64,000 nucleotides of DNA from Diacronema lutheri (lineage: Eukaryota > Haptophyta > Pavlovophyceae > Pavlovales > Pavlovaceae). Positions 21,781 through 30,588 of the stretch are shown piece after piece. A model generated the notes under the pieces. It did not search any database. It was not told the origin of the DNA and saw nothing but the letters and a program-made list of their open reading frames with translations. The stretch's first letter is position 1; every line of letters begins with the position of its first letter. Where the stretch lies: contig JAGTXO010000005.1 in assembly GCA_019448385.1 (NCBI GenBank), positions 1,364,001 through 1,428,000 of the forward strand, written 5' to 3'. A program made the translations under genes and the position numbers.

Positions 21781-21798
21781 GTACGACCCGGGTCGTAC
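21781..21798. repeat. 18-bp perfect palindrome near inner end (left)
   Basis: GTACGACCCGGGTCGTAC is its own reverse complement and lies ~41 bp from the inner border. The same palindrome is at 27186-27203 in the right copy, 41 bp from its border. It could be a binding site for an element-encoded dimer. Confidence 0.75.
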
Positions 21799-21906
21799 TC
21801 TCAGCCTTACACTGGCCGGACCAGCCCGGACCGCGCCGTATAATCAGTTTTCACACATCGGTTCCGGACCAAGCTCCGCGACGGCGACGCGGCGGCGGTT
21901 TCGGTG

Positions 21907-23038
21907 TCACGCCAGTGCCACGACAGCCGAAGCGTACGACACGGACGAGTCTTCGCGGCTGGCCACCTTGCTCGACTGCGCGTACCGTACCCACACAAGC
22001 GAGTGCGGCGAGCTGAGCAGCGGCAGTGTGTGCAAAAGCAGTAAGATCGGGTTCTGCCCGCAGATCGTGTTGCGCGTCTCCTTCTGGTAGGCGTGGAAGC
22101 CCGCCTATACGTGAATGGGGCGAGATGGGCGGTGCCGTGAGGCGCAGGCCGGATGCAGCCCGGCGGCGCGGGCCGCGCGTGACCGGCCAGCGCCAAGCGC
22201 CGCACCGCATCCTGGTTAGCGATGAACTCCATCGCGCGCCGATCGAGGGCCTCAATCCCGTCGCAGATCTGCGGCGCGTGTCGCGGCGCGTGTCGCGGCA
22301 CGAGCATCGGAGCGCGCGCTGCGCGCCGACACACGGCGTGCGCCAGGAGCGCGCCGCACCGGGCAACGCCGCGCCGCGCCGCGCCACACGGATGGCATCG
22401 CTGCGAGGCGCATGCTCGCGCCGCAACCGCACCTGTGCGTACCGCTCGTCGATTGGCCTGTAGTTGAAGCGGCGGCCCCAGTGGCAAAAGTCGGACGAGA
22501 CGACGAAGAGGCATGCCGGGTCTGCGAGGTGCGGCGCAAGCACTCGGCCGTACTGCGCGCACTCGTCGGGGGTGAGCGAGCCGACTAGGACGGGCACAAG
22601 GGTGTACGCGCGAGCGCGCATCACCGCCTGCACGTACGGCAGGTGCATCTCGATCGAGTGCTCCTCCTCGTCCGTCTGGAGCGCCATGCTCTCAAAGAGG
22701 CCGCTCCGCCGCAGGTCTGCGCACGTGTCGGCGTCGATCGCGATGCGGCCGAGCGGCGTCTCGTACCACGCGCAGGAGGTGAGCGCGCAGCCGCGCAGGT
22801 ACTGGTGGTGGCTCGGCCCGAGCACGAAGACGCGCCTGATCGTCGCCGGCTGCACGTGCTTGTACGCGTACGCGGCCGTCGGGCCAGAGTACGAGAAGCC
22901 GGCGTGCGGCGCGATCACGGCGCGCGCGGCACCGGCAGAGGGCTCGACGGCGTCGAGCCAACCCTGCAGCTGCTGCGCGAGCTCAGTCGCCCTGTGCGTG
23001 TACCACGAGCCCGCGTGCGTCGCTTTTCGCGTCGCCAT
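21907..23038 (-). CDS. Memo-family protein, three exons
   Basis: Exons 22433-23038, 22206-22268 and 21907-22104, with phase-0 introns of 164 and 101 nt (CAG|GTGCGG to CCGCAG|ATCTGC; GCG|GTGCGG to TATAG|GCGGGC). The product of ~288 residues follows the Memo/AmmeMemoRadiSam pattern: HAGSWYTHR, IAPHAGFSYSGP, LGPSHHQYL, EEEHSIEMHLPYV, SSDFCHWGRRFNY, then GIEALDRRAM, NTICGQNPI, YAQSS and DSSVSYAS. Conserved His and Cys positions that line the metal-binding pocket in the family are kept. Splicing recovers full-length Memo with no gap, which supports the model. It is intact; its stop lies 65 bp from the left element. In animals Memo is a copper-linked redox/signalling protein; its role in algae is not known. 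Confidence 0.88.
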
Positions 23039-23166
23039 TGGTCGGAGCGCTCGCGCGCGCCCACTCCGTCCAACCCAAAGGCCACTCGTTTCCAGGTAGA
23101 ACACTTCAATCAAATCGCGTCTTGCCGTTTCGTGGTGTCACGAGGGAGCGCGAGGGGCAGCCAACG
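23039..23166. promoter_or_regulatory. Bidirectional promoter between Memo and IQ-protein genes
   Basis: Only 128 bp separate the two divergent ATGs, so both promoters must share this segment. It is less GC-rich towards the IQ gene (CACTTCAATCAAATCG). I see no clear TATA box. Confidence 0.45.
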
Positions 23167-26100
23167 ATGAGGGACGCGCGCTCGGCGCCGAACGCGCCGA
23201 GCGCGAGCTTTGGCCCCTATCTGCGCGCAACAGGGCCGGGATATCCACGCGCGGCCATCAGCCAGCCGCGCGCCGCATCGTGGCAGCAGCTCTTCGACGC
23301 AGCTGCAACGGAGAAGCGCTTGCAGTTTGAGCACGCGCTCGCCACGCGCGAGCGCGGCGCGCGAGCGCGCATGCCGCAGCGCGGCGTTCACTCGGGTGGG
23401 TGGCGAGTGAGAGAGGAGCTGCGCGACAAGCACGCACGGCCAGACGCCGGCTTTGAGCCCGTCGGCATGTCCGGCTGGCGCGGATTTGGCTCGCCCTGGC
23501 CGTTGGCCGCGCCGCACCTGGGCGCGGACAACGCGGCCGGCGAGGGCGCGACCGCCTGGCGCTCGGGCGCGGAAGAGATGCTATTTGGCCTCCGATGCAC
23601 GCCACTCCGCCGGCCGGGATCGGCGCCGCTTACGCGCCCCGATGCGCACGCCGCGCCGCGCGCCGGCGCCGCCGACGGCAGCCAGCTTCGCGCCGTGCGG
23701 CACGGCTCGCTGCATGAGGCGTTGCGAAGGCCTCGGTCCGCCTCTTCGGCGCGAGAGGAGAGCGCGCGGCGACGACGTTTGTCGTCGCGCAGTGCCGAGC
23801 CTGCGCAGCCCAGCGCCCGTTCCAGCATGCCGTCCAACGGCTGGCGCGAGGCGGCGGCTGGAGGCGAGGAGAAAGGCGACGTCGACGACGGCCGCGGGGC
23901 CGGCGCGCTGCCACCTTTCGTGGGCGCTTCCGAATACAACCAGCGCTTTGTCGAGCGCACGGCCGGTGTGTACTTGCAGGAGGTGGTCACGCGCAAAGGC
24001 GTGCGCCGCGCAAAAGAGCTCGGCTCCCAGCTCGAGCAAATGCTCGTCAGCATGGCTGTCAAGGCGGCAGCCATCGCCGACGGGGACGTGCACGCTCGGA
24101 CGCGCTCGCCAAGCCGCGCACGGCCGCGCACAACGTCCGCAACGATGCAAGTGGGCTTGCGTGAGGCGCCAACGCACGTGCATGCGATGCACACGCCCGC
24201 GCTCCCGCTGGACGGCGACGTAGCCGACGCGCTGCACGCCGAGGGCGGCGCGGAGGGCGCTCCTGCGGCCGAGGGCAGCGCGGAGGGCGCTCCTGCGGCC
24301 GAGGGCAGCGCGGAGGGCGCTCCTGCGGCCGAGGGCAGCGCGGAGGGCGCTCCTGCGGCCGAGGGCGGCGCGGCGCGCGAAGCGGACGAGATGCGCGCGT
24401 GGCACGCGCGTACCGCTCTGGCTGGTCTTCGGCGGCACGGCGTGCTCCCGGCGCTGCTCGTATCGCCCTCCCGAGCGGCGGTGCGCCACGCCGACGGCGA
24501 GGCGGGCGCAACGGACGCCGGCGACGGTGTGGAGGCGAGCTTTGGCGCAGGCTGGTCGGCCGCGGCTGAGTCGTACAGGCAGGCACGCCAAGCCGCGGCG
24601 AACGCCAAGGCGAGGGCGGTGCACGCGCGCACGCTCGACGAGGTGGCGCGCGCCGCCTTCGCGCGGCGCGCGGCCGAGGCGCAGCGCGCGCGCAGCGAGG
24701 CGAGCGCGCGCGAGGCCGCGCGCGCGGCCAAGGCGCAGGCGGCGGAGCGCGAGCGCCAGCTCATGGTCAAGGCGACGGCGGTGCTGTACAGGGAGCAGAA
24801 GCGCGCGGAGGAGGAGCGGCTTGTCGCCAAGTGGCAGGCCGAGCAAAGCCGCAAGGCCGACGAGGCGCGCGCGCACGCAGCCAAGGTGCGCCTCGTCAGC
24901 CTTCGGCTGCTGCAGCAACGGAGGGAGGCGAGCGCCTCCGCGGCTGCCGAGCGCGCGGCGCTGCAGGAAGAGGAGGCGCGCAAGCTGCTCGCGCGCCAAG
25001 CCGAACAGCGCGAGCGCTACCTCGAGAGCATGCGCAAGCGCCAGGTGCGCGGCAGCGCCGTGCTGATGCTGCAGAAGGCGACGCGCGGCCTGATCGCGCG
25101 CAGGCGGCTGCACATCTTGCGACAGAGCGTACAGCATGGCAAGGATGCGGTCTACGTACAGCGGATCGCGCGCGGGCGGATCGTGCGCCTCGCCTGGCTG
25201 CCGCGCATCGCCGACTTTCGTCGCAAGCTCGCAGCCAAGATCGAGAGGCGCGAGCGCATGCGCTTGGCCAAACAGCGGCTGCACTTTGCGCCTCAACTCG
25301 CGCAGGTGGTCGACGACCAGACCGGCGTTGACGACGGCGACAGCGAAGATGGCCAGCGCACGCGCAGCTCGCCCGCGTCAGAGGAGGGCGCGGCAACGGG
25401 GAAAGCGGACGGAGCTGACGCGGCGAAGAGCCGTGCGGCGCGCGCACGCAGGGAGCACGATGTCCTCCACCGCAAGCTGTTGGCCGCAGGCGCTGGCATT
25501 GACGCCGACGACAACGACGACGACGATGGGGAATCGGCACGCGCGCGCGGCGGCAGCGCACCAGATACGGACGGAGCGAACGAGAACGCACGGAAGGACG
25601 CGCTAGTGGGCGAGGAGAAGGCGCACGCAACGCGGACGATCGCGCGGCTCAAACTGCCCGGCACCGCTGGGCGCAGCGCGGCCAGGGACGACGCTGAGCG
25701 CGGCCGCGTCGGTCGGTCAGTCGCCGGGCCGAGGGACCGCGACCGCCTCATCAAGCCGTCCGCCCAGCAGCTCGCACTGCGCGAAAGCAACCGGACAGCG
25801 GTGCTTCCCGCCAGCGCGCGGCCCGCGCCGGGCGGCCACGCGGCGAGGGGAGCCGGCAGTCGGCCCGGCCGACATGTGCAGGGTGGCGCGCAGCGCATCG
25901 CGGCCGGCGGCGGCGATGAGGTGAGCGCGTTTCTGCTCGGCGATCACGTGCCGCCGGCCGCGACAAGCAGTGCGCTGGCCGCAGGCACGAGCGCATCGGA
26001 CACGGATGGCAACGGAGCGGAGGCGAGCAGCGGCCAACGCGAGGCCGCGCGCGCGCCTCGCGCGGACGGCACGGCGGCGGCGCAAGCCGGCGAGCCGACG

Positions 26101-27177
26101 CGCGCCGTCGTGAGTCACGCCGCACGCGCTGCCGAGCACACGGCCCCGGAGTCCATGCCAGCGCTGCACGAGGCGCGCGCGCCCGGGAAACCGCGCAGCG
26201 TGCAGCAACGCTCGAGTGCCTCCGCGCCGCCGGCCGCGCCGCCCGCGACGGGCGTGTCGATTGCAGCCACGACAGCGCTCGGCGATGGCTCACCCACGTC
26301 TGCTCGGGTACCGGGTGCGACGCAGCGGCGCCAAGCCGCGCAGTTGGGTGCGCCGGATCCGCTGGTGAGGCGACAAAGCGCGGCGGCAAAGCCGACGGCC
26401 GACATCGTGCCGCCCTCGGAGCGCACCAGCCGCCGCGGCAGCGGCGTGAATACGCCGCTCACTGGCAGCACACATGCACCCAAGCAGCCGCATGCGCCGA
26501 GCGCTGGCACAAGCGCCAAGCGGGCAGAGCGAAGCGGGAAGATCGAGGCTTCGCCTGGGCACGGCAACGTCGAAAGGGAGGGCAAAGACCGCAGCGAGGG
26601 CGGGCGCGCATCGGGCAGCGCCGTCGCCGAGCCACAAAACGGGCGCGTGCGCGAAAAAAGCGCGGCTGGTGAGGCTGCTGCAGCCGAGGCTGCTGCAGCC
26701 GAGGCTGCTGCTGCCCAAGCTGCAGCTGCGGCTGCAGAGGCCGCGGCGACTGCGGACAAGAGCGAGCACGCGCACGAAGACGAAGAGGGCGACAGCGAGG
26801 GCGAGGGCGATGACGCAGGCCAGGGCGAGGCCAAGGGTGAGGATGAAGCCGAGTTCGAGGCAAAGGCCGAGGCCGATGGCGAAGACGCAGACGAGGACGA
26901 GCGCGAGGAGGAGGAGGAGGAGGAGGGCGACAGCGAAGACGCAGACCAGGGCGAGGCCGAGGCCGAGGAAGAAGCCGAGGACGAGGCCAGAGGCGAGGCC
27001 GAAGGCGAGGGCGAGGGCGAGAGCGAGAGCGAGCACAATAGCGAGGGCGACGGAGAGCACAACAGCGAGGGAGAGGGAGAGCACAACAGCGAGGGAGAGG
27101 GGGAGGGAGAGGGAGAAGGTGAGGACGGCGCCAGTTTTCTATATACGGCGCGGTCCGGGCTGGTCCGGCCAGTGTAA
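23167..27177 (+). CDS. IQ-motif, coiled-coil protein with acidic tail
   Basis: ATG 23167 opens 1,336 codons without introns. The N-terminal third is Arg/Ala/Pro-rich and includes a four-fold 10-residue repeat (24240-24370). Residues ~470-630 form a long charged Ala/Arg/Glu/Lys coiled coil (about 24.57-25.05 kb). Two IQ motifs follow, AVLMLQKATRGLIARRRL (near 25057) and AVYVQRIARGRIVRLAWL (near 25150), the usual calmodulin/centrin-binding form. The tail (26760-27130) is almost all Glu, Gly, Asp and Ala. The architecture suits a flagellar or cytoskeletal protein, but no family beyond IQ is recognisable. The right element begins at 27142 and supplies the last ~11 codons and stop. Across the element the frame would read SFLYTER-stop, so only the final residues changed. 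Confidence 0.7.
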   Translation: MRDARSAPNAPSASFGPYLRATGPGYPRAAISQPRAASWQQLFDAAATEKRLQFEHALATRERGARARMPQRGVHSGGWRVREELRDKHARPDAGFEPVGMSGWRGFGSPWPLAAPHLGADNAAGEGATAWRSGAEEMLFGLRCTPLRRPGSAPLTRPDAHAAPRAGAADGSQLRAVRHGSLHEALRRPRSASSAREESARRRRLSSRSAEPAQPSARSSMPSNGWREAAAGGEEKGDVDDGRGAGALPPFVGASEYNQRFVERTAGVYLQEVVTRKGVRRAKELGSQLEQMLVSMAVKAAAIADGDVHARTRSPSRARPRTTSATMQVGLREAPTHVHAMHTPALPLDGDVADALHAEGGAEGAPAAEGSAEGAPAAEGSAEGAPAAEGSAEGAPAAEGGAAREADEMRAWHARTALAGLRRHGVLPALLVSPSRAAVRHADGEAGATDAGDGVEASFGAGWSAAAESYRQARQAAANAKARAVHARTLDEVARAAFARRAAEAQRARSEASAREAARAAKAQAAERERQLMVKATAVLYREQKRAEEERLVAKWQAEQSRKADEARAHAAKVRLVSLRLLQQRREASASAAAERAALQEEEARKLLARQAEQRERYLESMRKRQVRGSAVLMLQKATRGLIARRRLHILRQSVQHGKDAVYVQRIARGRIVRLAWLPRIADFRRKLAAKIERRERMRLAKQRLHFAPQLAQVVDDQTGVDDGDSEDGQRTRSSPASEEGAATGKADGADAAKSRAARARREHDVLHRKLLAAGAGIDADDNDDDDGESARARGGSAPDTDGANENARKDALVGEEKAHATRTIARLKLPGTAGRSAARDDAERGRVGRSVAGPRDRDRLIKPSAQQLALRESNRTAVLPASARPAPGGHAARGAGSRPGRHVQGGAQRIAAGGGDEVSAFLLGDHVPPAATSSALAAGTSASDTDGNGAEASSGQREAARAPRADGTAAAQAGEPTRAVVSHAARAAEHTAPESMPALHEARAPGKPRSVQQRSSASAPPAAPPATGVSIAATTALGDGSPTSARVPGATQRRQAAQLGAPDPLVRRQSAAAKPTADIVPPSERTSRRGSGVNTPLTGSTHAPKQPHAPSAGTSAKRAERSGKIEASPGHGNVEREGKDRSEGGRASGSAVAEPQNGRVREKSAAGEAAAAEAAAAEAAAAQAAAAAAEAAATADKSEHAHEDEEGDSEGEGDDAGQGEAKGEDEAEFEAKAEADGEDADEDEREEEEEEEGDSEDADQGEAEAEEEAEDEARGEAEGEGEGESESEHNSEGDGEHNSEGEGEHNSEGEGEGEGEGEDGASFLYTARSGLVRPV
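24240..24370. repeat. 30-bp coding tandem repeat
   Basis: Four near-identical 30-bp units (GAGGGCAGCGCGGAGGGCGC plus a 10-bp remainder) encode AEGSAEGAPA repeats inside the IQ protein. Unit identity suggests recent expansion. Confidence 0.9.
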
Positions 27178-27185
27178 GGCTGAGA

Positions 27186-27203
27186 GTACGACCCGGGTCG
27201 TAC
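27186..27203. repeat. 18-bp perfect palindrome near inner end (right)
   Basis: GTACGACCCGGGTCGTAC, identical to 21781-21798 and at the same distance from the element border. Confidence 0.75.
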
Positions 27204-27829
27204 AATCAAGGGTTAAAAGCCTGCCAATGAGCGCTCGAGGGGTCGGGGCGAGGCTTATGACGAGCCTAGGACCGAGACACCCTCCTGACCGGCCGATTTG
27301 GAGTAGAATTCGGGGTCGAGCGGGCGCGGCGGACGGAGGGCCCGAGCCGGGCCGACGGAGGGTCCGACCCCGGAATGCGGGCGACCGGAAGGGCTTGGGT
27401 GATTTACGCCTAGTAGAATAGAATGGCGGATTCCGGGGGGGCTCGCAACTGGCATCGCGCAAGCTGAGGCCCCCTGACTGACCGGACCGCGCCGAGTGCG
27501 CGTGCACCCCGTGGAGGGCGCGGCCAGTCGGACACTCTTCGCGACTGAGCTCGCCGCGGCATACCGTGCGCTGCGCCGGCGCGCTACTTGCCGTTGGCCG
27601 AGCTGCGGGTGTTGCGCACCGCCGTGTTGCGCAGCCAGCGGCTGGATGCGCCGGTGGCCGGAACCTTGGCGCGCTTTGGCTAAGCGACCTCGGCCTGCAC
27701 AGACTCGAACGCGTGCGTAAACTCGAGGCGTTGCAGGTGGCGAGCACGTGAGTTCGCGTAGGAGGTCTTGTACTCGGTGGCCTGACTGTCGACCGACGAG
27801 AGCTTGGGCGAGTTCGGCGGCACGTTGGC
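27204..27829. other. Subterminal non-coding zone, right element inner end
   Basis: No convincing coding frame. It matches the left zone except for an insertion around 27670-27830 (GCGCGCTTTGGCTAAGCGAC region) missing on the left. It holds several short GGGTC / GACCC motifs in both orientations. Confidence 0.4.
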
Positions 27830-27857
27830 TCACTTGGGCTCGGTGCGCGGCTCTGCC

Positions 27858-27890
<33 letters not shown>

Positions 27891-28723
27891 CTTCGGACTC
27901 GCTGCCCGGCTCTGCCTGTGCGGGCGCGATGCACTCGGACTCGATGCCCGGCTCTGCCTTCGTGGGCGCGGTCGCGGGCACGGGCGCGCCCTCGACCCCG
28001 TCGCGGTTGAAGACATCGAACTCGACGCACACGCCGTGGTCCTTGAAGTCGGTGGCCTCGCTGTCGTTCGCGTAAGCCTCGGGCGAACTCGCAACGAGCG
28101 ACGACATCTCGGCGTGGAGCCAGCACATCTCATGCTGCACCGCGTGTTCAGGTTCTCGAGCGCTCCGTTGAAAGAGTCACTCTCACCGAGGCGCTCGCTG
28201 CACCACACCAGATAGCCATCGAGCTTGTGAGCGTGCTCGTGCGCCCGTGCGAGGTCCTTGGAGAGCGCGTCGGCGCGCGCGCACATGCCGTCGCATGACT
28301 TGGCCGGTGTCATGCTGTGCTTCCAAGGCCTGGTGCTCGGCGTTGAGCGTGTCGTGATCCTCGCGAACGAGCTGCAACCAGCTGCAGCAGCCGCGCGACG
28401 CCGCTGTCGCCGACGATGCGCTGGAGCATGTGGCCCATGAGGTGTGCGCGGCACGTGGCGAGCGCCACATTTTTGCGCAGCAGCGCGAGGATCCGGGCGC
28501 CGCGGACGAGCCGGCCCATGCACTTGAGCGCGTAGATTCGGCCGCACATGCACGCGCCGACGACCGAGTCGGCGGGCCCGCCGTCGAGCCAAAAGTTGGC
28601 CTCGGCCGCATCGCGGCGGCGGGCGACGCGCTGAAGGATGCGCACGCGGTAGTGCCGGTCGACGAGCAGCTCGTCGCCGAAGATCTCGTCGGGCAGCAGC
28701 TCGGAGACGTTCTGGGGGTACAT
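27830..28723 (-). pseudogene. Unrecognised coiled-coil gene, frame-disrupted (right)
   Basis: The counterpart of 20395-21295. ATG 28723 begins MYPQNVSELLPDEIF and the sense again moves through three frames: DHDTLNAEHQALEAQHDTGQ, then ARADALSKDLARAHEHAHK with YLVWCSERLGESDSF, then MQHEMCWLHAEMSSLVASSP. In this copy the middle frame stays open further than on the left, where a stop follows DGYLV. Shared breaks mean the damage predates the split of the two copies, or the true splicing is unusual. No family is recognised. Confidence 0.5.
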
Positions 28724-29151
28724 GCTGTGCGAGCGTGCACGCGACGAGATCTCGTCGGGCGTGCCGTCCGTTCGTTCAGAGCAGAGCGCGTCGGACCGGC
28801 AGACAGACGATGCAGCGCGCGAAGGCACCTGCGGCGCGCGGCGTGGCCTCGCGTGCCGTCACGAAGCCGCCTGCGCGCACTGCGGAGGCGGCGAGCGCGA
28901 CGAGGGCGGGCGCGGACGAGGTGCTGAGCGGCGTCACGTACGCGCCCTCGCTCGCCGAGCTCGACGCCGCGGCGCTGACGATGCGCGCGGCGTACCACAC
29001 CGACCGCCCCTGAGACGATGCGCGGCGCCCGCGGAGGACTGGTCCGTTGGCGCGCAAACCGTGGGCGAAAGGGCGCGAAGCCAACGGCCGTCCGCGCACG
29101 TTCAAACGCGCGCATACGGGTGGCATCCTCCCACCTTCGGCGCCGCTTTCT
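28724..29151. other. Spacer between coiled-coil gene and mini-element cluster (right)
   Basis: It contains a short plus-strand frame with the segment GADEVLSGVTYAPSLAELDA (about 28908-28970), also present on the left at 20308-20105 (minus). Conservation in both copies hints at a small gene or exon, but I recognise nothing in it. Confidence 0.3.
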
Positions 29152-29444
29152 AAAAGGGTGTAGGGTGTAGGGTGTAGGATGCAAAACAAGCCCTCCCCAC
29201 ATTTGGGCCCGGCGTCATTCCTTCTTCGAAGCCGTGACGTTACTCACATACGAGTACCTTTACTTAGTGTAGGATGTATCTATTCTCTAGGTATTTGCAT
29301 AGTGTAGGGTGTAGGATAAGTACGGTTATGAAAGTCCCATAGGGGGGAGAAGGAATGACGCTGTGACGAAAGAAGGAATGACGTCGGGCCCAAATGTGGG
29401 GAGGGCTTGTTTTGCATCCTACACCCTACACCCTACACCCTTTT
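29152..29444. mobile_element. Inverted-repeat mini-element A, copy 2
   Basis: A 293-bp copy of the element at 19675-19966, with both TGTAGGG-bearing terminal repeats intact and the same AT-rich core. It is the positional counterpart of copy 1. Confidence 0.8.
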
Positions 29445-29449
29445 AGAAA

Positions 29450-29700
29450 GCGGCGGCGCCTCGGAGCATGGCGGCTCGACAGCATGGCGCCTCGACAGCA
29501 TGGCGTCGTCCAGCGTGGCGTCCAGGATGGCGACTGCGCCCGGGCCGTGACGCCGCGACGTCGTTCGGCTGCGTCACGGAGGAGCGCCATCCGTGCGCCA
29601 CGGAGGAGCGGCAGGACCACGACGCGGCGTGACGCTGGACGACGCCATGCTGTATAGGCGCCATGCTGTCGAGCCGCCATGCTCTGAGGCGCCGCCGCTT
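29450..29700. mobile_element. Inverted-repeat element B, complete copy
   Basis: About 250 bp with ~65-bp terminal inverted repeats (GGAGCATGGCGGCTCGACAG on the left, its complement at the right end). The interior includes GGCGTCCAGGATGGCGACTG, the same sequence that truncates the left PIF1 gene. It is sandwiched exactly between two A elements. Confidence 0.7.
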
Positions 29701-29703
29701 TTC

Positions 29704-29995
29704 AAAAGGGTGTAGGGTGTAGGGTGTAGGATGCAAAACAAGCCCTCCCCACATCTGGGCCCGACGTCATTCCTTCTTTCGTCACAGCGTCATTCCTTCA
29801 CTCCCTGTAGGACTTTCGTAACCGTACTTATCCTACACCCTACACTATGCAAATACTTAGAGAATAGATACATCCTACACTAAGTAAAAGTACTCGTATG
29901 TGAGTAACGTCACGGCTTCGAAGAAGGAATGACGTCGGGCCCAAATGTGGGGAGGGCTTGTTTTGCATCCTACACCCTACACCCTACACCCTTTT
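29704..29995. mobile_element. Inverted-repeat mini-element A, copy 3
   Basis: The third ~292-bp copy, directly after element B. Just past it (30001-30022) a stub of B's terminal repeat, GCGGCGCCTCAGAGCATGGC, recurs, so the array reads A-B-A-partial B. Confidence 0.8.
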
Positions 29996-30105
29996 AGAAA
30001 GCGGCGGCGCCTCAGAGCATGGCGCCCGCCCGCTCGAGCCGGACCTCCGCGCAGCCGGACTCGCCCCGCCCCGGGCTGCTCTGGCTGGGCGACGTCGTGC
30101 GCGCC

Positions 30106-30588
30106 TCAGAACGCCGCGCTCGCCACGCGCACGTAGCCCTCGTCCGGGTCCGGCTCGGGCGCCGCGTCGCGCACCGAGCGCGACGCGGCCTCGACGCCCG
30201 GCGTTTCGGCACGCGAGGCGACGGATGCCTCGTCCGGCCGGCCCCACGGCAGCTGCAGCTCGAGCTGGCGCTGGATGATGCGCGGCGTCGCCACGCGCCC
30301 GTGCTGCACCTCGCGACGTCGCGCGCGCACGTAGAGCACGATCGCCACCGAGCCGCTGAGGCCCATCATCGCGCCGAGCAGCACCGAGATTGTGGTCTCA
30401 TTGTCTGCTTGGGCGCGAACGGAAAACGCGCGAAGGGTGGCGACGAAGATCGTTGGGTTGGGTTGGGCCACCGGCTCCCGAGGATTGCTTGTGGCGCTCG
30501 ACTGACCGTTGGCCCAGCTTTTTTTTTTCTCGAACCTACTGTGGAGCCGCCTGCAGCGTGATCTCCCGCGCACAACGACCATGGCCGC
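30106..30588 (-). CDS. Small single-pass membrane protein, possibly partial
   Basis: The frame opens near ATG 30588 and runs to 30106. Its middle has one strong hydrophobic helix, TTISVLLGAMMGLSGSVAIV, followed by an Arg-rich cytosolic-type boundary, a region QLELQLPWGRPDEASV and an acidic end. It diverges from the PIF1 gene, with which the proposed start overlaps by a few bases. No homologue is recognised and nothing similar is in the left element, where this stretch is lost. The start is uncertain. Confidence 0.35.
   Translation of the reverse strand, partial: AAMVVVRGRSRCRRLHSRFEKKKSWANGQSSATSNPREPVAQPNPTIFVATLRAFSVRAQADNETTISVLLGAMMGLSGSVAIVLYVRARRREVQHGRVATPRIIQRQLELQLPWGRPDEASVASRAETPGVEAASRSVRDAAPEPDPDEGYVRVASAAF

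Larger units (their letters stand above)
391..21842 (-). mobile_element. Left copy of the Fanzor mega-element
   Basis: This ~21.5-kb block is repeated, inverted and a few percent diverged, at 27142-58193. The outer end (391 on) begins GTATAGATGGTCAAGCC, and its exact reverse complement ends the right copy at 58193. The inner end, read inward from 21842, is TATACGGCGCGGTCC, which also opens the right copy at 27142. Flanks differ at all four borders, but each carries TATA, consistent with a TATA or TA target duplication. Main genes read towards the outer end: PIF1 remnant, USP, giant frame, Fanzor. The 12.4-14.7 kb part has no counterpart in the right copy. No recognisable transposase was found. 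Confidence 0.75.

Noticed and set aside
391-21842. Helitron assignment because of PIF1 helicase and Fanzor
   Set aside because: No Rep (HUH) domain, no CTRR 3' end and no A/T insertion pattern were seen. The borders carry TATA instead.
391-21842. Maverick/Polinton or giant-virus insertion
   Set aside because: No protein-primed DNA polymerase, retroviral-type integrase, packaging ATPase or capsid protein is visible, despite shared Ulp1-like, YqaJ and possible ssDNA-binding modules.
24240-24370. CRISPR-like array
   Set aside because: The 30-bp units are directly adjacent without spacers and encode an in-frame peptide repeat in a eukaryotic gene.
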